NCBI RefSeq assembly: GCF_024362695.1
Contig: NC_065415.1
Coordinates: 6,737,438-6,801,437, forward strand
Direction: 5' to 3'
Length of the DNA stretch: 64,000 nt
DNA from: Pectinophora gossypiella
Taxonomy: Eukaryota > Arthropoda > Insecta > Lepidoptera > Gelechiidae
In this document: positions 43,727-55,323 of the stretch, one piece after another
How positions within the stretch are numbered: the stretch's first letter is position 1
Layout: each line of letters begins with the position of its first letter
Notes under the pieces: generated by a model
The model's database searches: none
What the model was told of the DNA's origin: nothing
Seen by the model: only the letters and a program-made list of their open reading frames with translations
Translations under genes and position numbers: made by a program

Positions 43727-44116
43727 ACATATAGAGTGTTAGTGACATCGTAACGAAAACTTTAGTAATAATTCAGACCATTATTCTGTATTTATATGAA
43801 GTCGAATTTCCTTCACAAAAGTATAGAAATGAAAATAATTAAAAATCACCAAAATTTTCAAGAATTTTCCGACAGGTTTTACACATTCTACGACAATTCC
43901 ACTTGAAATCAACTCAAAATCATCCCCCTCAGTATGGTACTTAGGTAATATTAACTCAGATTAATACAAAGTGAAAGTCTCAAAAGTACAAAATTTAAAA
44001 AATAAAAAAATTAACATGAGTTTTGAGACGCAAAATTCCACTTGATATTAACTCAGAATTATTGTCTGAATCACCCCCCTCAGTATTCGGTACGATGTCA
44101 CTAAAGCCTGTATATT
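43727..44116. mobile_element. M1 MITE, both ends present
   Basis: Left GAGTGTTAGTGACATCGTAACGA and right (complement) CAGGCTTTAGTGACATCGTACCGA face each other about 0.38 kb apart, flanked by TA-rich sequence. Inside, TTCCACTTGA-ATCAACTCA blocks recur. TIR type and TA flanks suggest a Tc1/mariner-derived MITE; no transposase frame. Confidence 0.68.
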
Positions 44117-44239
44117 ACTGTAAATTGTTCTGAACAAATGAAATATTTTGTATATTTTTTCTCGTCTTTAGATTGAACCTCGCATGTGTAGCTTGCCTAG
44201 TGTTGTGAACAACAGCAATTGTTGAACCATGGTTTTCCC
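44117..44239. other. spacer
   Basis: No feature. Confidence 0.4.
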
Positions 44240-44345
44240 TTAATAAACAGGAAGCCAAGAGCTCGTTTGGTCTATTGTCATTAATCACCCAATGGGATAA
44301 GCTAAATCCCGACTCGAATCAGTGTGCCCATGACACAGCAATAGT
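44240..44345 (-). mobile_element. S5 fragment
   Basis: GGTCTATTGTCATTAATCACCCA, AAATCCCGACTCGAATC, GTGCCCATGACAC blocks. Confidence 0.5.
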
Positions 44346-45489
44346 GATGTCGAATTAGCATGCCCCTGTAATGTCGGATTAAATTGTCCAATCTCTGCCG
44401 CAAATTAAGACGCAGTTCAATTTAGGTACAAGTAGGATGTAACAATTAGGAACTACAACGATAGAGTTAAATCTAGCTTACATACGCGCAATTATCCAGA
44501 CATACCTACATACATGATTGTGAACATAGAGCAACATAGGCCAAGATTGTGAACCATGGAAGTACGCACGATTGTTGGAGGATTATGTGTCCGCTATGTA
44601 ACTATGTGTATATGCACGTCTGTTCCAACCTAACTTTTAAACCATCTAACAAAATTTAACAAATGAGATATCACTAGAAGCATCTTGATTGTTCGGTAGT
44701 TATAGGCCACGTGGCGCCATCTAGAGGACATTAACTGAGGACGAAAAACAATATTTTTAAACTTAAATTTTTATAACATGACTAAAAGGGCCAACAAATG
44801 AACGTTTTTCCAAATAAAGCATGCAACTATCACAGAAGGTCGATTTTCGTTTTAACATTGCAAAAATTCACATGCCAACTAGTAACATTTCGTGTATTTT
44901 TTTTTCTGATGTTTACTTATTTTATTTTTGATTTTACTTAAAACTGAAGATTCCGACAGAATGTACAATGCGAAAGAATTTTGATCAGCCCTCAGCTTTA
45001 GGTACGTCGACTTTGACAACATGCAGACAATGATAAACAGTAAAGAAACCAAATGGTGACGGGTGAAATAATTGGTTTAAGTATTTAGTGTTTTTTGCGT
45101 TTTAACTCTACTTTTTGTGAAAATATACATTAGCTAGTCTTCCGTTGTGTGAGTTTAGGTAATATTGAGCTGCAAATGTCTGACATAGTTCACATATCAC
45201 GCATTATTAATCAACACAATACGTTTAAGATAATACTATTTTAACTATGTGATATTAGATAGGAAACAATTTCTGTAGCGTAATTACCTACCAGTACAAT
45301 TAACGTCAAAAGCATATCTTGAGCAAGCGCTGCGCTATACAGGTGACCTATAAAATATATAATTATAGACAGCTAATGTTCTCTACATTCTCTAGGTATT
45401 TGAATATTTTCACATGAAGACCAGGTTTTACATCAGTCTTCATCAATGCGGGCCCGCTTGACACAGAAAACATTTCATTGGCCTTTCAT
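44346..45489. other. no recognised gene
   Basis: Unique-looking, AT-rich; nothing supportable. Confidence 0.4.
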
Positions 45490-45575
45490 TCACAATAGTA
45501 CGACAGTTAGAATCAGAACATCGTGGCGAGCTTATTGCCATTAACCAGGCACAAATCCTAGAAACCAATCTATGA
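45490..45575 (-). mobile_element. S5 fragment
   Basis: GGCGAGCTTATTGCCATTAACCAGGCACAAATCCTAGAAACC. Confidence 0.5.
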
Positions 45576-45650
45576 TCCAACCAGCGATTATTTTACCAAC
45601 TGCAAATGAGTTTGTAATCACAACACTTTATTTTTGCCAAATTTAATCCT

Positions 45651-46794
45651 TTGTTCCCACTAGTTCGATTTATTAGTTCGATCGTCGGACTAGTGAGAAT
45701 TTTTTTTCTCATTAGTTCGACCGTCGAACTAGTGAGCATTTCTTTTCTCATTTGTTCGACCGTCGAACCAATTTAAATTTAAAAATAGTTCTACCACATT
45801 TCAATGTTTTACTAATTTCGTAATAAAATTAAAAACGCTTGGTTCGTTATAAAATATATATTCGTGTACATCTATAGGATATCATCTGCAGAAGGAGTGT
45901 GGTAATAGATTTTATTTTCATTTTGAGGGTAGATGCTTTTTTAGCCTGTTTAACTATGCGATATGATGTATTGCACTAGTCATGCGCTGCAGTGATAACG
46001 TTTTATTTATTGGTGCCTGCAGTTAAATATGTAGGTGTTCCAAATAAATAAATGTTTATAATGTATAATGCACATACCTAGGCGATGTAGGTATAGATGC
46101 ATTTAAGGAAATGTGCAGTAGACAACTTCCGGGTGATATGACGATGATTTGTGTAATCTATATGTATTGTTTATTTACTTTGTTAGGAAGCCAGCTTATA
46201 ATTTATAAGTTTTTTTAAATATGTATTCGATCTAAGACAGCCTCCGTGGTCTAGTGGTTAGAGCATTGGTCTCTCGATCCGGAGGTCCTGGGTTCGATTC
46301 CCGGGTGGGAAACAGTTTTTAAAAACTACTTTGTGAGACTTTCCCGGTTTGGTTAGGACATTGCGGGCCACCAGATTGTCCGAAAAATAAGACGATTCCG
46401 TGCTTCGGAAGGCACGTTAAGCCGATGGTCCCGGTTACTATCTATGGAGGTAGTCGTTACGAGCCACGTCAGAGGCCTTTGGCGGCTCTATAACTCTGAC
46501 ACCAGGGTCTGTAAGATTGGTCATCAATCTTACAACCCACACGATAAGAAAGAAGATCTAAGATATCCTATAGATGTACACGAATATATATTTTATAACG
46601 AACCAAGCGTTTTTAATTTTATTACGAAATTAGTAAAACATTGAAATGTGGTAGAACTATTTTTAAATTTAAATTGGTTCGACGGTCGAACAAATGAGAA
46701 AAGAAATGCTCACTAGTTCGACCGTCGAACTAATGAGAAAAAAAATTCTCACTAGTCCGACGATCGAACTAATGAATCGAACTAGTGGGAACAA
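45651..46794. mobile_element. element with 233-bp terminal inverted repeats
   Basis: Arms 45651-45883 and 46562-46794 are reverse complements with only 2 differences. Each arm holds three spaced copies of a TTCGAYCGTCG-type palindrome; the best, AGTTCGACCGTCGAACT (45714-45730), is a 17-bp near-perfect palindrome and is followed by CTAGTGAG. The interior has no credible ORF; an S1 (46238-46554) inserted next to the right arm. Removing it leaves about 0.82 kb. No clear target duplication was found, so the superfamily is undetermined. Confidence 0.85.
46229..46563 (+). mobile_element. S1 SINE, full length with target duplication
   Basis: Body 46238-46554 between perfect 9-bp direct repeats GATCTAAGA (46229-46237, 46555-46563). 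Head has A box TGGTCTAGTGG and B box GGTTCGATTCC. Core TGCTTCGGAAGGCACGTTAAG starts at 46401. The head looks like a tRNA but the anticodon arm does not fold as a functional tRNA, so this is not a tRNA gene. Confidence 0.93.
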
Positions 46795-48206
46795 TGATTC
46801 TGGGTCTACGGAAAATACCGCGTAGGTTTTAATTCCTCTACAAGATCTATGAAAAAAAGGCTAAGAATAATGTAACCTAAGGATTCCGTTTTTCTTTTTG
46901 AGGTACGAAAATCCTAAAAATAAATTAATAGTTACCTACGTGTGTAGCTATTGGAAGTCAAATGTATGAAATATAAAATTCCAGGAACCTCTATTTATAA
47001 ATAACGACCTGACTGCACCAATTTAGTAAGCAGTGAAATTCAGAGATATTTTTGCATGTAATTTTTATATAACCTATATGGCATATTATTTCGTGTTCAA
47101 ATATACATATTTCCTTTTTACAGTTTTTGATATTCAATCTGTACAACAAATTTTAATATCGATGAATAAAAGAAAAAACGACAGAGTAGCAATAAAGTAC
47201 ATAGAATACTCATTAACCGGTATTATCACCACTGATAATAAATTAATGCAGTCACCACTTACACAAACAACCTGGAAATTAAACGTATAAAGTAATTAAT
47301 ACAATACCACGAACGAAACAGCAGGCGAGACAAAACCGCGTATTTACGATGCATAATGCGGTGTAACGCGACGCACTCAAGCTGATTTATTTGACGGCGA
47401 CTTGGCAAGATAAATTATCACAAACATTGCAGCGAAGCTAAACTTTTTGTTTATCCATCCTGTATTTACGGAGATTAGTTTTAAGGCCGCTTTACACAAC
47501 TGCGGGCCGAGATATCGAAACTGGGCGATTTACAGAGAGTGAACAGGCAAGATTGTTTTTATAAAGAGTTCGTGCTTGCGGAAGATCACTGCAACCTGTG
47601 TAGATTTGTGGTCGTGTTCTTCCTTCAAATATCCTATTTCAGACCAATCTGTTTGACTTAATTCAACGATTATTTGGAAGGAAGCTCTATGGCATACTGA
47701 GCGTTCATTGTGTGGCCTTCCAGTGTCTCATCGCTTCTTCTGTATATCAAAGCGTAATATACTTAAATAATGTTCGCTGGAGTAAAGGTTTAGATGTTTG
47801 ATCTCTTGCAGAATCTTTACATTTTATTTTTAGCCACATACAAGTTCATACAACCTAGAAACATATTATTAGACATCAATGCATACATATTTATTTAATG
47901 TCTCTACTATTTCATTCTACTTAAATCTACTTTGAAAGAACATTGTCAGCAAAAAGCTTTATGACAATTCATCATACAGGGCCCATTTAAAATAAAAATG
48001 TCATGTAGTCATGTCCAAAACATTTTCCATTTTCAATTCAATTCAATATTCACCTGGCTCTATCCAAAGTGGTAGCAGAAAATTGATATGCCAATGGTCG
48101 GACATTTTATAGGTGCGAGAAACGAATGAGGCGTAAGAAACATGGCAGCTATGCAATAAGGTTCTATTTAGTGTCCATTTTTTCCATATTTCAGTAATTT
48201 TCTTAC
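46795..48206. other. no accepted gene
   Basis: Mostly AT-rich. A strong acceptor-like CATATTTCCTTTTTACAG (about 47106-47123) precedes an open plus frame, but nothing else supports an exon. Confidence 0.35.
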
Positions 48207-48270
48207 CATTCAAATAGTTTGGCTGTTTTCCATTAGCTGCATGTACTATGATGGACAAAACTACCAAAAC
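48207..48270 (-). CDS. candidate signal-peptide exon
   Basis: A 64-base minus-strand segment between AG (48271-48272) and a good donor GTAAGA (from 48206). It encodes VLVVLSIIVHAANGKQPNYLN, a hydrophobic stretch with a plausible cleavage after HA, as in second exons of small secreted insect proteins. No ATG is present and an S1 tail lies only 14 bases upstream, with a poor pyrimidine tract, so this may be chance. No partner exon found. Confidence 0.18.
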
Positions 48271-48283
48271 CTTTAACTATCTT

Positions 48284-48545
48284 CTATTATCGTGTGGGTT
48301 GTGAGGGTGGATGACCAATCTCAGAAACTCTGGTGTCAGGATCACTATTGAGCGACCAAAGGCCCTTGACATAGCCCACGTAACGTACACAGCACGTAAG
48401 TAGCACAGAATCGTCTTACTTTTCGTACAATCAGGTGATTTCCTGCAATAATCTGCCCAAACTTGGGACAGTCTCACAAAGTATCTACTTTTTATTAGAC
48501 GTGTCCCCATATCGTGACCACAACACTCAAACGCTATAATCCATT
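48284..48545 (-). mobile_element. S1 SINE, diverged
   Basis: TATCGTGTGGGTTGTGAGG tail, GACCAAAGGCCCTTGACATAG, then degenerate core and CGTGACCACAACACTCAAACGCT head. Confidence 0.75.
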
Positions 48546-49494
48546 AAAGAGGCCGTTATGGACATTATTGGCGATGAAGTCGTCTGCTGATTATCTTTGG
48601 CTCGGTCCTCTCTAATAGCAATTAAGTACGCCTGTAAGTTCGTATATATATGTACGTACCTGTGTAAAAAATAAAGTTTGATGCGATATATACGTATGGG
48701 ATAAGTAAGAGGCTGACTGTTGATTTTTGAACGAAAACTAACAGAAAAAAGATGGATGATTGAGTTGAAATGAACGGAGTGAACGGATTAAGAGGAGTGA
48801 TTTTGAAAAGAAAGAAGACGTTGGATGAGATTCTAGGTGAAAGGGTGTTTTTACGATCTGCGTATAAAATCTGGTGTGTTAAAGTGTATTTTCAACGTGC
48901 ATTACAAGAAAAATAAATTATAAACTATTCAAGGGTGCCATATTGTTTAATTCTCGCCCGACGACCCCACAATATTGATTTGTCGTACAGATGTGAATAA
49001 AACGATGCTCCTGAACACCTCACAATTTTAAAGCCACTTTATTTATAAACTTATAGAGGTAGATTCTTAATAGGTATAACAATTTATTTTCAATAACGAA
49101 TCTTTTGAGGTAAATTGTAAAAATAAAACGCCAAACTTGTGCAGTCGATTGTCAAACTGCATATTATTATCTACTAGTCACGTGATGTTTCTATACGACT
49201 TCGGAATCGAAGGTTCGAATTAGTAAATAAAGGCTGTTCAAAAATAAATCATAAAAACCCTTCAACATCGTACTCCGAATTAAAAACTCGATCCTGAGCA
49301 ATGCACAACGACCCTTAGGTTACGCTTGACTGATTTCCAAAAGCACTCGCAATCTCAGCGGGGATTGATTTGCAAAGTGATAAGCATTTGAATGAGAACT
49401 TGAAGGAATTAAATTGGCTCAAGAAGAGTTCAAAGCAAATACAGCGTACTTTTTAGTTTTAAAAAACTATCCTAACTAATACTTTAAATGCGAC
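48546..49494. other. no recognised gene
   Basis: Nothing supportable. Confidence 0.4.
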
Positions 49495-49607
49495 GCTGGT
49501 TCCAGCAGACACCTCTTAATTTTATTTTAAGTTATGCTAGTAATTGTCTTACTGTCAGGTGCCTAAATAACTTAAAATAAATTGAAGGGGTGTATTCTGG
49601 AATCAGC
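49495..49607. mobile_element. M3 foldback element
   Basis: 41-bp arms 49495-49535 and 49567-49607 pair with about 6-7 mismatches; the inner TTTATTTTAAGTTAT halves match best. Shows that M3 fragments at 17607 and 40783 derive from a foldback MITE. Confidence 0.72.
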
Positions 49608-50344
49608 ACTGGTGTGTTCGTTTCTAATGCTTTCACATCTTACTCAACACAGGGTACAGAAAAGGACATACCTTCCAGACCGCCTTTAGCCAGAAATAAT
49701 AAAAGTGTAAATCAAAATTAATATGCAATCGAAATTGAAATCACTTCACAGTTTATAGCACCGTTTAAAAACCAGTAAAACAAATAGTCGCGACACATCG
49801 CACACCAATGGAGCGACAAATTAAACAATGTAAAATAAAACATTTTACTCAATTTCGGGATCCACCGCGAGTAATCACGGCTCATGGTCTTAACCTGTAT
49901 AATTAATCAAAGAAGAGTATACGTTGTACAAATTCTGCTCGTTTATTCATTGGGTCTCATTAAGGACGCATATTTAAGTTAGATCTTTCATTATAAACCA
50001 TACATACTCAAGCAAGTAATTCGAGAAAAGAATGTGTCAGTCGATCAAAAAAGAATTATAAGTTTTATAACAAGCGAATATAAAATGAAGAAGCAACGAT
50101 AAAAATACTGAGCGATCCAAGCATCTTTTTTCCGAAGAAAAGGAATATCATAAGGATATATTACAGATCGAATAAGGTTGATTTTAACTTTGTTAATAGG
50201 AAAAATACTGATGACGTCATCAAAACAAATCGGCGCGTAATGTTGAGTTACATCCGAATTTTCCAAATTAAGAAAATAAAAATCGATGAGTAAATCTATC
50301 ACTGTAAAGTTCATAAAAAGAAATTAGTGCCTAGTTCAGATTCA
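49608..50344. other. no accepted gene
   Basis: An 89-codon ATG-initiated minus frame (50045-50314) is AT-rich, hydrophobic and unrecognised; not accepted. Confidence 0.3.
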
Positions 50345-50480
50345 TTCAGCATTCCACTCTAAAATTTGAACCAGCACTTGAATAAACACATTCAGTGCTG
50401 GATCACATTATTCCAGTAGATAACATTCTAGTACTGGATTCAATCGTTGGATAAAAATACTGGAATAACGTAAATCGAGC
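50345..50480. repeat. cluster of inverted CCAGCACT/ACTGGAAT motifs
   Basis: CCAGCACTTGAAT faces ATTCAGTGCTGG (50371-50402), and TTATTCCAGTA (about 50408) faces TACTGGAATAA (about 50458). Several ACTGGAT/ATTCCACT variants fill the gaps. Confidence 0.55.
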
Positions 50481-50859
50481 ATAAGGCATCAGTAATAAGA
50501 ATAGTTACAAAATTGTCTCCAGATAATTTTCAGACTCTTGACTCTGCCTACTTCAAAACATCCAGACTCTAAGTACGCACAGAAAAGTATTATAATATTT
50601 TACGTATGTTGCACGTTTATTCATTAGAACACGTAACGGCAGCCTATTTGTGCTGCCGTCTCGTTTAGTGTACAAATTACAGCCTGTACCAGGCAAAACT
50701 TTCAGGTAATACGAAACAGCGGCTAACCTTTCACCTGCCACGTTTGTATATAATGAATCGATTTGTTCTCGATGCCAGCTGAAACAATGTTTTAGATTTT
50801 GTGTTAGAATTAGCCTAGATAACTACTACATAATTATATTTGTTATTTAGAACGATATC
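50481..50859. other. no recognised feature
   Basis: Spacer. Confidence 0.4.
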
Positions 50860-50990
50860 TTTGGTCTAGTAGTTATGCATTGTGATCCCTTGATGAGTCA
50901 TGTAAGGGGGATTTCGCGGCTCATTAGTAACCCTGACGCCAGAGTTGATAAGATCGGTCATTGATCGTATAACCCACACGAGACAAGAAG
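50860..50990 (+). mobile_element. S1 SINE, internally deleted
   Basis: TTTGGTCTAGTAGTTATGCATTG head remnant, then directly ATGAGTCATGTAAGGGG and the ACCCACACGAGACAAGAAG tail; the core is gone. Confidence 0.6.
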
Positions 50991-51048
50991 TCTCTTTAAG
51001 GTTATAATATAAGAATAATTATGTTTTGAAAATAGTATCATCACAAAT

Positions 51049-51246
51049 TTATAAGCCACGTTCTTCTCGGCGGAGTATTCTCCATTCTAATCTATCAAAG
51101 GCCAATTCCTTCATTTCCTTAAAAGACATGACGTACTCCTTCTCTTTAATCCGTTCCATGTAAGCTCTTCTTGGTCTTCACCTTCCTATCTTTCCTTGTT
51201 GCTTTCCTTTTATGATGTTTTTAATAAATTCGTCGTGTATTATGAA
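51049..51246 (-). pseudogene. LINE endonuclease/reverse transcriptase ORF, C-terminal end
   Basis: Minus-strand frame of 65 codons reads IHDEFIKNIIKGKQQGKIGR, one in-frame stop, then RPRRAYMERIKEKEYVMSF, KEMKELAFDRLEWRILRRE and the terminal stop (51049-51051). Basic GRxRPR, KELAxDRxxWR and the HDEFIKNII segment are typical of the extreme C-terminus of non-LTR retrotransposon polymerases. The stop and truncation mark it as dead. Clade not assigned. Confidence 0.75.
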
Positions 51247-51904
51247 GTGTAAATTGTATACCCTGTAAAATAATATGTTTGTAAATACTTTAATTTAGTA
51301 AATAATAACATACATAATTAATTACATACGTAAACTCAAGCCTGCAATCCTGAATGGGAAATGAAATACCTTAGATGTCTGATAATGTCACAAAAGGAGA
51401 TTGATCGGCCTATCGCACATATGAGCAAATACGGATCATAATGGTCTATAACGTTAACATAATCCCTCAGTCGGTTTGCAACTGGATGTGGAGCTTAGGT
51501 CCTATGAAGAAGAAGAATTTATTTTCCAAGGGGAACACAATTCCACTTCACAAATTAGACTCTTAATAGAAATCTTAAGATAAAAACTTAGTAAAAAGTT
51601 CCCTAATTTTCCTATAACTCCAGCCCATCTTTAAAGAAGTTGATGACCGTGAAGAGGAATGATAGATTGTTCCGTAATTGGGACGACAACACCAACTGCT
51701 CTTAAATTTATTCCGTTGCGCGTTCCCGGAATGAATTAAGGAACTTCGCGAACAAGGATCGCTTCCTTAAATAATACTTTGTCATCAACCCATATAGATG
51801 TCTTTATAGAATTTGATAATTTTAAAGATGGCTATACCTACCCGCGGAGTGTTGCCCGTGTTGTATTGGTTTTTTATATGAATTGTTTTATGTGGACTTT
51901 TTAA
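51247..51904. other. no recognised feature
   Basis: AT-rich DNA. Confidence 0.4.
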
Positions 51905-51965
51905 CCCCCCAGGAGCGCGAAAAATGGAAAGAGGAAGGGAGGGGAGGACCCAGCTGTGGGATTTT
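51905..51965 (+). mobile_element. LINE 3' fragment
   Basis: GGAAAGAGGAAGGGAGGGGAGGACCCAGCTGTGGGATTTTGTAGGCT, complementary to the 4447 fragment. Confidence 0.45.
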
Positions 51966-52084
51966 GTAGGCTACATTAGTTAGTTACAATTTTCTTACGT
52001 TCGCAATCCTTAGGGCCACAGGACAGAGCAGTAGAGGGAGTTATATTATGATCATATATGGAAAGATTTGTATGGAACTGCTCT

Positions 52085-52165
52085 TGACGCCAGCGACCAG
52101 AGGGTCTAAAAAGACCACATTGAAGCAATTCATCTAAACAAGCAATATTGCGTTTTGACATTTAA
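52085..52165. mobile_element. M2 foldback half-copy
   Basis: GGTCTAAAAAGACCACATTGAAGCAATTCATCTAAACAAGCAATATTGCGTTTTGACATTT. Confidence 0.62.
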
Positions 52166-52234
52166 TTTTCTTGACATTGTGCTTGCATCTGAATTCCACT
52201 TATTATGATCTTGACACACCACTTTCGCTTCTTC

Positions 52235-52395
52235 CGTTCTCATCAAAGACTTCATGCGTTCTCGGCTGGCCATCAGAGACAGACTTTAATTAGGTCATCC
52301 CGTGATCATGGCACTTGCAACAGTGTCGAAATATCGGAAGTCTCATATCCCCATTTAAACGCGGTAAGAACCCGTTATGTGCTTTAATTTAATTA
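52235..52395 (+). mobile_element. retroelement 3' UTR fragment
   Basis: GATCATGGCACTTGCAACAGTGTCGAAATATCGG then CCATTTAAACGCGGTAAGAACCCGTTATGTG; a block I recall as a common lepidopteran LINE 3' UTR. The 60-codon plus frame is a by-product. Confidence 0.5.
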
Positions 52396-53527
52396 GGTTG
52401 GTACTTACCACGACAAGTGATAACCGAGGTTACCGTGGACAACGTCGCAGGCGACAAGCTAGTAAATAATATTCCTGTCAACAAGGTCAAAGAAGCGCGC
52501 TGGTCGGAGCAAAATGCATAAATATTTTGGTAGCCTCTTTGTGTAGAGGTGAATAAATTAAATAATGGGTTTGTCCCGTGCCGTGCGATATACAAAGCCG
52601 CGCGAAACCAGATTCTCTTGTTCATATATTTTTAAGCAGATACTCTTTGTGCTGGAACAATCTTTCGAAGGTATATTTTTCTATTATTGTGAGAAAATAA
52701 ACACATAGTTAGCTATTGTCATACCTATCGAGAGGGAGAAAGAAACAAGTCATCAAAAATATAAAATACTGGTGATATTAAAATTTATACCAAGATAAAT
52801 ATGGTGAACTATAAAGTGATAGATCATATTTTATCAGCCAAAATAAATAATTATTTTTGAAAGGACATTGCGGCTACACACTAGTCGAGTTGTCGTCATA
52901 ACATGGATATGGCTTTTGGGTTAGTCTACCAGCATCATCGCCCATAATTGTTAGGTACTTTGTCATATTTTTGAAGAGTTATACCTATCACATTATTTTG
53001 TACATAAAGAGCACCATAACATCTGAAACCACATAAGTAACAATATTGTTAAAATTTAATCCCCGCGTACCTATTATCCATACGTCAAATCACGGCAAAT
53101 GGGTCATAAATGCAAAACATTGACCTATAAACGCTGCCTTAACCGAGAATGTGCGGATATTTCGAACAAGCATTGCGACCGACCCGCAGAGCCCATTATA
53201 CGGGACGGGTCGTGGGTTCGAATGTACTCGTATTATTGTATCGTTGGACGCGGCGAAATTCGAGGCCAGGGCCGGAATTATCCAATGACAAAACAAGGTA
53301 GCGCCACGTAGAGTCCACCTAATATATCATACCGATACTGATCCTATAAAGCTAGGTATTTGTATCACCAACGAGCGTTGATTGTGATCGCGATGGTGAA
53401 GTGTGTACAATATAGAGGATAGTTAAGTACGGGGGTCTAGTTTTACAGACATATTTATATTCCAGTTTTCATTTATTGAGTACGTCCACTACACCCATAA
53501 GACTATTTTGACCATCTTCCTTCCCGT
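52396..53527. other. no recognised gene
   Basis: GACCCGCAGAGCCCATTATACGGGACGGGTC (about 53171-53201) is a hairpin followed by GGGTTCGAAT, a B-box-like sequence, perhaps an old SINE head. No tRNA gene. Confidence 0.35.
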
Positions 53528-53575
53528 TTTTCCAGGTTCCGCTCACCTAACCTGAAGATTTTTGACAGGTCCGGT
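53528..53575 (-). mobile_element. S2 tail fragment
   Basis: AGGTTCCGCTCACCTAACCTGAAGATTT and GACAGGTCCGGT. Confidence 0.6.
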
Positions 53576-53769
53576 CCATATGACTATTATAACCACCATT
53601 CCTTTTTTAAATTATGTTGTTGTATTGTGACTGTGGCGTCCTTTGATAATAAATACTGTTCCTTCTCTCTATAAATAACTGTGATAATAGGATATCCCAC
53701 TTAGGCATTATTATTTATTTAAAAATCGCACAAACTGTCACTGCAACTTTATTTAATTGTACGGATATT
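53576..53769. other. spacer
   Basis: No feature. Confidence 0.4.
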
Positions 53770-53850
53770 TTGCTTAAATAAACCGGGTGAGAACCCCATT
53801 TCTCTGGCTAAATAGTAAATGCCGTCTGACGCAAATTTACAAAAGGTCGC
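53770..53850 (+). mobile_element. J LINE tail fragment
   Basis: ACCGGGTGAGAACCCC, CTGGCTAAATAGTAAATGCCGTCTG, GCAAATTTACAAAAGGTC. Confidence 0.6.
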
Positions 53851-54894
53851 GCAACACTGCCAAGTCAGATATAGGTACATTTACCTCGATGGCTTACATA
53901 ACATTGATGATAAGATAGGGGCCCAAATTTTATGGCCTCCAAGTACATAAGGTAACGCCTCTGTTGAAGACCAATGCGGGACAACACTCGACTGTTTACT
54001 TCGGCGTGTGAGAAAATGCTGCATAATGTACACAGTAGCAGTATCCCCGTTTGGGTTTATTGACAAGGCAACATACGGCCGGTGCATGGAAATACACATG
54101 CCTGGAAAATATCTGTTATGTTACGAATAAATGAAATAATTTAATAAATAAATACAAACTGAAGTCACACAGCAACACAATCCATAGATTTTATATTCTT
54201 TATACCAACGGCGTAAAAGAATCCATAGATATTGCAGGCTGATTTTTTGTAAAATGAGATAATATTTATATCTTAAAAAGCACACTTTTACAACTATATA
54301 AGTACGTATTTACTTTATTGAGCAAAGTAAAGAATCAAAGCAACTTAAACTTTGTACTAAAGCTTTCTTTGCAATTTTCTTCGTCAACTTGTCACAACAA
54401 AGTTATTTCTAGTATAACACTGACCTACATTTGAATACTGCTTTGTTCTTTAAAAAAAACACAAAAGTGATTCTTGGGTACGGCAGTAAATAAATTGCAA
54501 AGGATCGCCCCATTACGTCACAGCAGGCACCATCTTTTAAATAAATGAAAAGTTTCTGCCTTCATTTTCTTTATGGCTTCATTTGAGTATAGCAACAAAA
54601 GGAACGATGCTATGTGATGCTCACACCACTTCAGACTACATTAATTTAAATTGTCCCTTTTTATTTACTGATACAGTTGATAAGTTCCAAAAGTTATGGC
54701 GCTGCTTAGACTCTACGATAAAAGGGGGATAGAGCTTAAACTTAGCTTGCTTACACTTTATTTTGAGACGTGAGTTGTGATGGCTTTATATTTTAAAACA
54801 TCTTTATGGATGGATAAACTAAATGAAGATTTTATGTCACTTAAGCATATACCTAAGTTACAACGAAAGGAGATCAAATAGCTGTGTTTAAGAC
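53851..54894. other. no recognised gene
   Basis: Nothing supportable; minus frame 53881-54099 has no recognised motif. Confidence 0.4.
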
Positions 54895-55020
54895 CACAAT
54901 TTCATACGGTAAGGGATAATGTTTGAAAAATTTCACATGGACATGAGGAGGACCCGGTGGTGGTTTAAAAGCTAGTCCCAGTTCGGCATGAGCTGCGAGT
55001 TCAAGTCCTGTCTGTATCTT
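54895..55020 (+). mobile_element. S6 SINE
   Basis: TTTCACATGGACATGAGGAGGACCCGGTGGTGGTTTAAAAGC with B-box-like GAGTTCAAGTCC, ending CTGTATCTTTGTG next to the S7 copy. Confidence 0.65.
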
Positions 55021-55025
55021 TGTGT

Positions 55026-55323
55026 CATCATCATCATCATCATCAGCCCATTAACGTCGCCACTGCTGGGGCACGGGCCTTCCCTATGGATGGATAGATA
55101 GATCGGGCCTTTAACCGTCACGCGGGCCCGTTGCGGATTGATGGTTATTAACGACTGCTAATGCAGCCGGGACCAACGTTAACTTGCCTTCCGAAGCACG
55201 GAGGAGTTCGAGATGAAAACTTTTTTTTTGTGGTCACCCATCCTATGACCGGCCTTTGTGAAAGTTGCTTAACTTCAACAATCGCAGACCGAGCGCGTTT
55301 ACCGCTGCGCCACCGAGCACCTT
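55026..55323 (-). mobile_element. S7 composite tRNA/5S SINE, minus-strand copy
   Basis: Reverse of the 20160 copy: (ATC)n tail at left, CCACTGCTGGGGCACGGGCC, core complement CCTTCCGAAGCACGGAGG, T-run, GTGGTCACCCATCCTATGACC (5S C-box complement), GTTGCTTAACTTC (5S A-region complement), CCGCTGCGCCACC (tRNA A-box complement). The two overlapping ORFs (55148-55411, 55161-55349) are SINE shadows. Confidence 0.9.

Noticed and set aside
46238..46310. tRNA gene
   Set aside because: A and B boxes are present but the sequence is the head of a SINE with target duplications, and the anticodon arm does not fold convincingly.
47033..47290. 85-codon plus frame containing a strong acceptor-like site
   Set aside because: A single splice-like signal in AT-rich DNA is not enough; no donor or homology.
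50045..50314. 89-codon ATG-initiated minus-strand ORF
   Set aside because: AT-rich with no motif or homology I can recognise; length is within chance range for 64 kb.
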